Position numbers and translations under genes: made by a program
Source: Mesocentrotus franciscanus
Lineage: Eukaryota > Echinodermata > Echinoidea > Camarodonta > Strongylocentrotidae
Assembly: GCA_037976565.1 (NCBI GenBank)
Contig: CP137675.1
Location: forward strand, 32,563,820 to 32,627,819
Reading direction: 5' to 3'
Length of the DNA: 64,000 nucleotides
In this document: positions 57,101 to 64,000 of the stretch, piece after piece
Position numbering within the stretch: position 1 is the stretch's first letter
How the letters are laid out: every line of letters begins with the position of its first letter
The notes under the pieces: model-generated
Told to the model about the DNA's origin: nothing
The model's input: only the letters and a program-made list of their open reading frames with translations
The model's database searches: none

Positions 57101-60100
57101 TCACCCTGAAAATATCGATATGGACGAAAACATACTTGATTTGAGTTTTGAGGAGATAGAAGAAGGAAGTACCTCGGACAGCGACAACGACAATGGAGAT
57201 TTGGGAGATCTAGACCTAGAAGAAGATCTGGAAGATTTTGCGAAGTCGATGGACAAGCACAAGCTGTCGGGGCAGCCGCAGTCGCTGCGTATCTACATGA
57301 GCCCGCATATCACAGCCAGGCCAGCCGGCCCGGCGCTTGATCGAGCTAGCTGTGAATCGCGAACCGGACTGATCTAAGTCTTCTCTCGACTTCCACTTTC
57401 CCCATTTATCTATCAAAAATCTAAACTAATCGGCCTAATCAGACATTTTCGTAATGAATATTTGGACAATTATATGTAAACTTGTCGCATATTTTGCCCC
57501 AGAAGAGTCGTTAGTTCAGCATGCAAAATGTCCTAGGCACTCCCAGATCCGACACATACACGCTGAGCTGCCCTCAGAATATGTGATTATTTTCCCGATT
57601 TTTATGGTCAAATGTGACGGTAAATAACATAAAAATCGAATACACATTTGTTGAAAGTATTATTTATTCAGTGTATCTCATTCAAAGTGCCTAAAATAAA
57701 GGAAATATCACAACTGGCGGTAAATATACAAACAACGTTAACCCATATCTACAAATTGCAATGGGTATCCAACATTGTCCCGAATGTGTGATTGTAGGTT
57801 GTTCATAATGTGACGTCATTTTATCGCATGTAAATAACGCCGTCATTTCACTTTGTGAGTGGGTTTTGGAAAGGGTATCAAAATTGCAATTAATTTATTC
57901 CTCACAATAGTGAGGGCTTTAAAAGTACTTTAGTCATTTTGTTAATGTTCTCAGCAATCTGTAGAGGTGTGATTTGCCTTTTTTCCAAATTTCAATGAAC
58001 CTGGCCTTTAATGGATGTGCTTGACAAGTACATTGGTGGGAGAAAAAAAAAACAGAAAGCACTGCAAAATGTTGAAACTGTAGTAATCCGCCCCCCCCCC
58101 CAAGAATTACTTACTTGCTGAATATTTTTGCGGCGTGTGAAGAGTGGCAATAGCAAGTATGGAAGAGGCAGGAGAAACCGAGACACAGAATGGCCCCTAA
58201 GAAAAACATCATGTATGCTACAATCTCCTGCCAGTCGTCCCTCGACATGATGGACTGGACAAGGAAGTAGATAGCTATTACAATAAATGCCAAACAACCT
58301 GTGGAAAAGGAAACAGAAAGATTAACAACAAAGATTAAATCATATTTTCAAAAAAATAACATTTTATCATGGCATTCCCTTGTATCAATTAAATTTTATT
58401 CCACCTTCACATGTATTTCATTCAAATCTATACTCGTTCTATTTCAAACGAATGGCTTTCCAAAATATAAACAAGATTCAAGCTGTTTTGGCTAAATGCG
58501 GCACCTCCTCTGCATCCTCTCAAATTGGGCCTTCAACACAAGATGTAACCCTACAAATTAATGCATATACATTGAAGTACCCCTGTTGAATTCCCCTGTT
58601 CATACAACTCATTTACTACATGGTGGGCAAATGAGGATAATTTGTTAGCCATTTCCTTTTATAATGCAGCTCTGGCATCAGAACCTAAGATCACCTTTTA
58701 GAAATCCCTAACTCACCTAGAAGATGGGTCCATATGTTGCCAGTCTCGGTATGAATCCTGAAGATAGACTTGAAGCACGTCCTGAATGAGGGTAGAGGAG
58801 GACGATGGTGGTAGTGAAGGTAATCATTGTCCTTCAGCCAATCAGGTAAGAAGTTATGATGGGTGACCTTCCACGTCACGTCCTTCACCTTCTGGACAAA
58901 CTTGTGTGCCAGCTCATCGGCCTGCTGCTTCAGCAAGGCAAAGTCGTACTCGCTGTCGCTCCCTCTTACTGGCTGTCGTTCAACCTCGAGCTCCTGCACC
59001 TGAAATGTGAAGGGATTCTGTTGAGCTTATTGTGGTAAAGTACAGTGAAACTGTATATATAAAGATCACTTTTGGAAGACAAATGTAGTCTTTTAAAGCA
59101 GGTGATCTTTATGTAAAGGTTACTATAGACCCTGTTTCAAAGTGAAATACTTTCAAGGGAAAGGGAAAAAAGTGGTCGTTATAGACAGGTGGTCTTTCTA
59201 TACACTTTCAGACTCGGCTGGATACCAGTTAGGGAGGCTCAATACCAGTTAGGGAGTCTAAATAGTTTGAAAGTATAAACCCAATTAGAGTGTGTAACAC
59301 AGGGTCTGAACTGTTTCACATCTAGACCTGTGTACAGGCTCTCCTTGAATGATCTGTTCATCTGTGGACCTTCTGTAATGTGTACACACACATATGGAGA
59401 GGCTGTGTCTGTTCCAAATTTATCAGATATCAAAATAGTTGAATATTTATACAACTTTTTGAAAGAAAATAAGGAAACATTACACATATCCATAAAAGAC
59501 ATTGAAATACATACCCCACCCCACCCCAAAAAAAAAGAGAAGAAAAATGACAGGAAAAATGTTTACTTCTTTTGACCTTTTGGTGACACAAAGAGAAAAC
59601 ATTATAGAGTAAACAAAGAATTAGAATGCAATCTCACTTTCTCAAGGCATCAGTCATAGATACACAGAATAACATAACACCATATCCTATGACAAAATGA
59701 AAGCTTCATAGCAGACACTTATCCATGAAATATGTCTGAATATGAAACCCTTTATCATGGGAAAGAGGATCCACTTGAAGGACACAGACAATCCCGGATT
59801 AGGGAACAGGCTTCCAACAGGAATATGATCTTTCTTTACTTAAATTCTAGACATAAAGTCAAGGGAGAAGTTCAGCCACGGCCGGCATACATTTAGCTGC
59901 CTTCAGTATTAACAGCAAAACAAAACAGTGAGAAAAACAGGGGGGAAAAGAACTACTGTACATGTAATATTAAAGTTGTGCATTTTTTAGTGATACAATG
60001 ATCATTATCTTGCGGAGACAACCCGTAGCTCATCCATAAGTCTGCATTTTCATCCCTTCTCTATTCTGTAACTACTGTACTGCTATATTTCATGCACTGT

Positions 60101-63100
60101 TTTTTCAGAGAATTTCATATTTTCTCAAGGTTCTGTTGCCATTTAAGATAGATAAGAGCAATTAGATCATGGTCTCAGCTGTACAGACTTTGTAGAGAAC
60201 TTTCCAGACAGTTCTCATTTGAGTCTTTTGATGATACAAGATAGAGGAAACTGAAGGCTTAAAGCCCATCTGCACTAGTTTGGCCAGGGGGATTAGACCT
60301 CCCTGCATGGTCACTGACAGGTGGTTATCTCATCAAATAAGCTCTCAATTAACATAAGAAAAAGGGGATCATGGGAGACCAACGGGTACCGCTTAGGCAT
60401 TGTTTGCTATATAGAGGGCGCAAGTAGCTACAAGTAGTGCAGTGGGGCTTTAAATCAAAATAGTATTTACAAGAATATACATGTACAGTGTGTACTCAGT
60501 CAAGACCAGAGATCCTGGAAAAGTAAAAGACTGGGCTATTCAGTTTCTCAATGAATGAAGAAGTGGGTGTCACTTGTCCTTTTTAAACAAGAGTTGAGGT
60601 ATACAAATATGTTTGTATGTTTGATGCTTCCTTGTTCATTTAATTAAACAATACAGTATATGTTACAAGTGTTACATGTAGCGCTCTACAGTAACGTACT
60701 TATTAGACTGGTACATGTACTTCATGTCCATTAATTACAGTGTAAGGCTGCGACGAGTACTCAAAAACTAGAGTACTCGCACTGTTGACAACTACTCAAG
60801 TACGATTTCTCGTACCCGTATACTTGGCCGCCATTTTTTTTTTTTGCCCGTTCACTTGGCACTGTGCAGCTCAATCATTGTCAACTCACCACTCAGAAAC
60901 TGGGACCAAATGTCTGGATTTCTATTTGGAAAATTTGTCTGTCATCTTTGATTTAAAAAGCAGCATTGTTACTATTATTTGTGACAAGTTCAAAAGCACA
61001 AATCGGGGCCTTCAACTGCACCTCGAAGTAAAATCGTGTGGGTTTTCGGAGACAGGCTTGGGATACTTCCACCGAAGTACGGTGGTGGCAACAAAAAAAA
61101 ACCAAAAAAACATGGCGGCCGAGTACACGAGTATCAGCCGCCTGTAAGTCTGGGCGTGTACTCGAGTACCTCATTACATGCTTATGCACAGCCCTACCAT
61201 TAACACACAGTTTACTGAGGCAATGAATGTCATACACTGTGAAACATATTTATTATCTATCATTTTTGGCACTCTTATCAATAATTTCATTAATATCACC
61301 ATCATCGTTATCGTCACCTACATGTACAGTATCCAATTAATTTCACAAGCAGCCATATACACATGTAGTTGACATGAACAAGTTGTACAGAACTTTTTAA
61401 AAACTCTACCTACATGTAGTTGACTACAAAGTCAATTTCAGATGAAAACAAACAGAACTGATCGACTGATGATAGGTCAGGCCATGGGCGTGTCAATTGT
61501 TTATTGCTGTTTATCGTGAGCAATAGGGTAAATTGGAAACCCTCTAACCGTGAAGTTTGGTGTGGAGAGAGTTCACTAGCAGAGCATTAAAGGGAAAATA
61601 GAACACCACAATGGGAACGACAGACCGTGAATGAGTAAGCCCCAGATCACTGAACACTACAGACAATGCAGAAGTTCCCTACCGGGGGTATACAAAAATA
61701 CTTCTACTGGGTGTATTACATGTGTATCAAACTGAACTCTTTGTTTTTGTGTTGAACAGTTACTGCAGTATTAAGAGTACTGTGGAATTTTCATGTACAG
61801 TGTAGGTAATACGTTGTAAATACATCAAAATACATTTTTGAAAATATTTGAAAGTACATTAGTCAAAAAAATTATGACTGCTCATACAAAACTACAGTAT
61901 GTCAAAACAGTGATTTGCCAACCTTTCTTGCTAATTTTACAGCCCCAAACATTTCATACACATATTTCTAAGACATCTGGCAGCCTTTCAGTCAGAACAT
62001 AAGTTTTCTGTTCAGTCCAGCTGCTTGTCTATATAAGAGAGGGTGTGAGTAGGGAACAGGTGCAGTTTCTATACACATTCAAGAGCTTGAAAGTACATGG
62101 AAATTGAGACAACTGAACTCTTGCACCAATCAGTGACTACCACAAGCAAGCAAAGTAAACTTTCTCACTACTTCCTCAAATGTCCCAAATCTCATGTGAC
62201 TATAAACTCTCAAAGGAGTTTCAACAGTAAAGTATCAGATGTTGCAACAATGCCTCATGCATTATCTTCAGGGATTTCCCACATTGATTCATTATTAGAA
62301 ACAGAGCTATTACAGAGATAGATTGTGCATCATAATGTCCTTCTGAAAATATTCAAACTAGTGTGTAACCTACTTTTTCCTCCAATGTACATCGTACACA
62401 TAACCTCTATGGTTAATAGTTAACCCATCAATTACTGAATTCTCTCTGCCCCATTGATTTAATATAGGAATCACTTGGTTTCTATAGGCAATGGGTTAAG
62501 CAGATAACCCTTTAGTTACACCCCAGTCACACCACCAAAACTAACTCCAAAGTCCAAACACACTCGTTATCAACAAAATATTGGCTATTCTGCATAATGC
62601 ATATAAAGAAATTTCATCTTTGGTCTCTGGTCGGTGACTGTGGCCGAGATACAAGTGTAGAGAGCTTGACATATCATTAAATACCAAAGCCAGTGCCCTC
62701 TTACCTCCTTTTCTCCATCACTTGGCTTCAGAGCTGAAGTCTCCTGGACTTCTGTGACTTCCTCCACTGTGGTCTTTGGTACATCCTCAACCTCTTGGCC
62801 ACCTTTCAAGGGTTGGTTAGATCCCGTCTCTGTATCTTCCTCCATTGAGTCGGAGTCAGATCCCTGGACCTGTGATGTACGGGGCTGATGTTTCTTCTTG
62901 AACCGCCTCCTTACTTTACCTACACACATACAGTGAAAAGATCAGATTTAAACTGCTATTAATTCTTGAGAACCAATACAAATACTAGAAATGAGGTATA
63001 ATGTAAAGATTGAAGTGTCTAATATGGATTACTTGTGACCCGACTCATTCTCACCTCTTTACAAGTCAAGCTTTTACACTTCAGCTTACAATGAACATTA

Positions 63101-63536
63101 AATTATACTGCATTCACATACCATGCTCAACTTTGTATTGTAGAGTTTGGGGTTTTCTCATCGACTCTCATGCGACTCTTATTCACACTTTCCCAAGCGC
63201 CACTTGGGGGCCAGGGGACACCATACAATTCAAGAGCAATCAGTCACTAACCTCTGCCAAAGTGTATTGACTCATTCCCTAAACTCATTAACGCTCACTC
63301 TCACATTAACTCAGTCTAGTTAGTCTATTGACTTGTTCAACCATTATTTTACTTTATTAAGATCAAAAGAGCAATCAAGCAAATCACATGAACAGATTCA
63401 TAATCATAAATCAGACTAAATACAGCAACGGAAAGGACTTTCATTCATCAAATTATACAAGCACCTTAAACTTACCTTTAATAGGATCCTCAAACAGCAA
63501 CAAATCATTGGCACATGAATATACACTTGTATTCAT
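52648..63536 (-). CDS. ADIPOR: Adiponectin receptor-like (PAQR family), with a frameshift
   Basis: Seven coding exons, minus strand: 63536-63476, 62919-62705, 58999-58717, 58298-58115, 54049-53862, 53349-53158, 52800-52648. All introns are GT/AG. PAQR proteins of this class are seven-helix membrane proteins with cytosolic N-terminus and a zinc site needed for lipid hydrolase-type activity. Conserved blocks: LPDWLKDNDYL, RTCFKSIFRIHTETGNIWTH, FFLGAILCLGFSCLFHTCYCHS, LDYSGITFLIVGSFVPWLYF, RVPERFFPGKCDIW, SHQIFHVLVLAAAFVHYHG. The zinc ligands are present: His in LFHT, the LDYSG region, and both His of SHQIFH. The N-terminal ~120 residues are acidic and unlike vertebrates. Exon 6 is 192 nt where 191 is needed for phase; without the extra base the product would be 424 residues (human 375-386). 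As written, it is truncated before the last two helices. Confidence 0.93.
53264..53267 (-). other. Single-base frameshift in adiponectin-receptor exon 6
   Basis: A run of four C (four G on the coding strand) lies in CCAGGGGTGG. Upstream the frame reads INSFLTAIQ; downstream the expected GLGWMILMAVLYILGAVLY is in another frame. Deleting one G joins the two frames and also makes the exon length agree with the flanking intron phases. It could be a homopolymer error in the assembly or a real null allele. Confidence 0.85.
54073..54565 (+). repeat. ~490-nt polypurine/polypyrimidine tract
   Basis: The plus strand is almost all A and G, mostly GAGA and GGAG units, with sparse C. On the transcribed (minus) sense it is a CU-rich stretch that ends about 23 nt before the 3' splice site of exon 5 (acceptor at 54050-54051). 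The long Arg/Glu-rich and Leu/Ser-rich open frames it makes are artefacts. Confidence 0.92.
55490..55929. mobile_element. MITE with GGGCCCGTATTC termini
   Basis: Inverted ends GGGCCCGTATTCAATTCAAT and ATTGAATTGAATACCGGCCC. Inner repeats of TACTTAG motifs continue the symmetry. About 440 bp; possible 5-bp CCAGG duplication overlapping the ends. It lies in the intron between adiponectin-receptor exons 4 and 5. Confidence 0.75.
56212..56486. repeat. Long foldback hairpin, ~130-bp arms
   Basis: The left arm runs from ATCACTGTGAACATGACGGA to TAGAACAGGTG. The right arm is its reverse complement, CACCTGTTCTA to TCCGTCATGTTCATAGTGAA. The loop is about 13 nt (TCACATGCAAATT). Only a few mismatches are visible. 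It lies in the adiponectin-receptor intron between exons 4 and 5 and would form a very stable RNA hairpin. Confidence 0.85.
56771..58007. mobile_element. TTAA-flanked transposon, 1.24 kb
   Basis: Inverted ends AGGCCAGGTTCATTGA and TCAATGAACCTGGCCT, flanked by TTAA (56767-56770, 58008-58011). It contains an 85-codon open frame (57120-57377) starting MDENILDLSFEEIEEG, acidic, with no catalytic motif. This may be the N-terminal relic of an element-encoded protein; the rest of any transposase is absent. It lies in the adiponectin-receptor intron between exons 4 and 5. Confidence 0.82.
59043..59220. mobile_element. Degraded CAGTGAAAC-type MITE
   Basis: Starts TACAGTGAAACTGTATATA and shares GACAGGTGGTCTTT and GGTCGTTATAGACAGG-type blocks with the TA-flanked element at 51246-51435. 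The right terminus is degraded. Confidence 0.5.
60736..61196. mobile_element. hAT-like non-autonomous element
   Basis: About 461 bp. Near-8-bp flanking duplication: CCATTAAT (60728-60735) and CCATTAAC (61197-61204). Inverted ends extend about 90 bp imperfectly: GAGTACTC blocks and GGCCGCCAT, ending CACAGCCCTA. 8-bp duplications and such termini fit hAT. The 120-codon open frame inside is not a transposase. It is in the adiponectin-receptor intron between exons 2 and 3. Confidence 0.7.
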
Positions 63537-64000
63537 CGTAACATTAAAACGATGAGCAGCTGAGCGAACACAATACAATTGACTGATTTGTGAGCTTTGC
63601 GTTATTAAAGTATTCTACAATGTGCACTGTCACTACACACACTGCTGACCAAACACTTCCCGACTGACTCACAAACTACATGCATTACATAAGTAACTGG
63701 ACCGGAAGAACAAATGACCAGCTCTCACACACAGATTCTAGCATTTATAATCTAGCCCCCAAGCTCTGGCTTTGCCTCATATTTAAGAAACACCCTCTCA
63801 AGGTCTATATGTATGTTGTCAAAGTATTGTAGTGGAAACAAAAATATTTTCAAGTTTATACTCTATGGACAATTCAACTGTACATGTATGTATATACATT
63901 ACATGTAGTAATCAAATAAGTACCATTTATTACCCCATATCAAAAACTGCATGCATTTACAATTCAAACTAACAAATATGTACACTTTTCGACCCACTTT
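63537..64000 (-). promoter_or_regulatory. Upstream region of the adiponectin-receptor start codon
   Basis: Contains the start-proximal 5' untranslated sequence and perhaps the promoter or a further 5' exon outside the window. TACATGTATGTATATACA-type palindromic sequence lies near 63882-63907. No core promoter element was assigned. Confidence 0.35.

Noticed and set aside
57120..57377. 85-codon acidic frame as a host gene
   Set aside because: It lies wholly within a TTAA-flanked transposon and has no splice or homology support.
60785..61147. 120-codon frame in the hAT-like element as a transposase
   Set aside because: No DDE or hAT dimerisation motif is visible and the element is only ~460 bp.

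Overview
The window is eukaryotic, AT-rich, intron-rich and crowded with transposable elements. It holds three protein-coding genes that can be traced exon by exon with GT/AG splice sites and consistent phases: a HAX1-like gene (minus strand, 6 coding exons, 8791-12757), a RASA1 (p120 RasGAP) orthologue (plus strand, 23 coding exons, 15340-40060) and an adiponectin-receptor (PAQR family) gene (minus strand, 7 coding exons, 52648-63536). An invertebrate deuterostome, most likely an echinoderm such as a sea urchin, fits best. The reasons are the protein similarity level, the many small exons, the abundance of TACATGTA and ACCGGTA palindromes, the tRNA-derived SINEs, and MITEs flanked by TTAA or TA. 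The species cannot be fixed from sequence alone.

Layout. Positions 1-4500 are a transposon/satellite block. It contains a TTAA-flanked MITE, a ~180-bp tandem repeat, and a nested pair of elements with CAGTGGCGG termini and 5-bp target duplications; the inner one carries a tandem array with a two-monomer higher-order period. Positions 4500-8790 have CT-rich tracts and no recognisable gene. HAX1 and RASA1 are divergent, with 2.6 kb between their start codons. RASA1 introns host SINEs, MITEs, microsatellites and four decayed copies of the gene's own SH3 exon. Positions 40061-52647 separate the convergent 3' ends of RASA1 and the adiponectin receptor and contain SINEs, a dead LINE fragment and MITEs. 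Adiponectin-receptor introns hold a 500-nt purine/pyrimidine tract, a long foldback hairpin, a 1.24-kb TTAA element and a hAT-like element.

The genes are functionally independent as far as known: HAX1 is an anti-apoptotic and cytoskeletal adaptor, RASA1 switches off Ras downstream of receptor tyrosine kinases, and the adiponectin receptor is a seven-helix zinc-dependent membrane protein. No operon-like logic is expected.

Main points for a second look: (1) RASA1 coding exon 5 (SH3) is the only intact one of five tandem copies; (2) the adiponectin-receptor gene has a single-base frameshift in coding exon 6; (3) HAX1 has a tandem duplication in its C-terminal part; (4) several unrelated MITEs share TTAA target sites; (5) there are two long, nearly perfect foldback hairpins; (6) a satellite-like array lies inside a transposon. 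Apart from the three genes, most open reading frames longer than 60 codons here are chance, low-complexity or transposon-derived.
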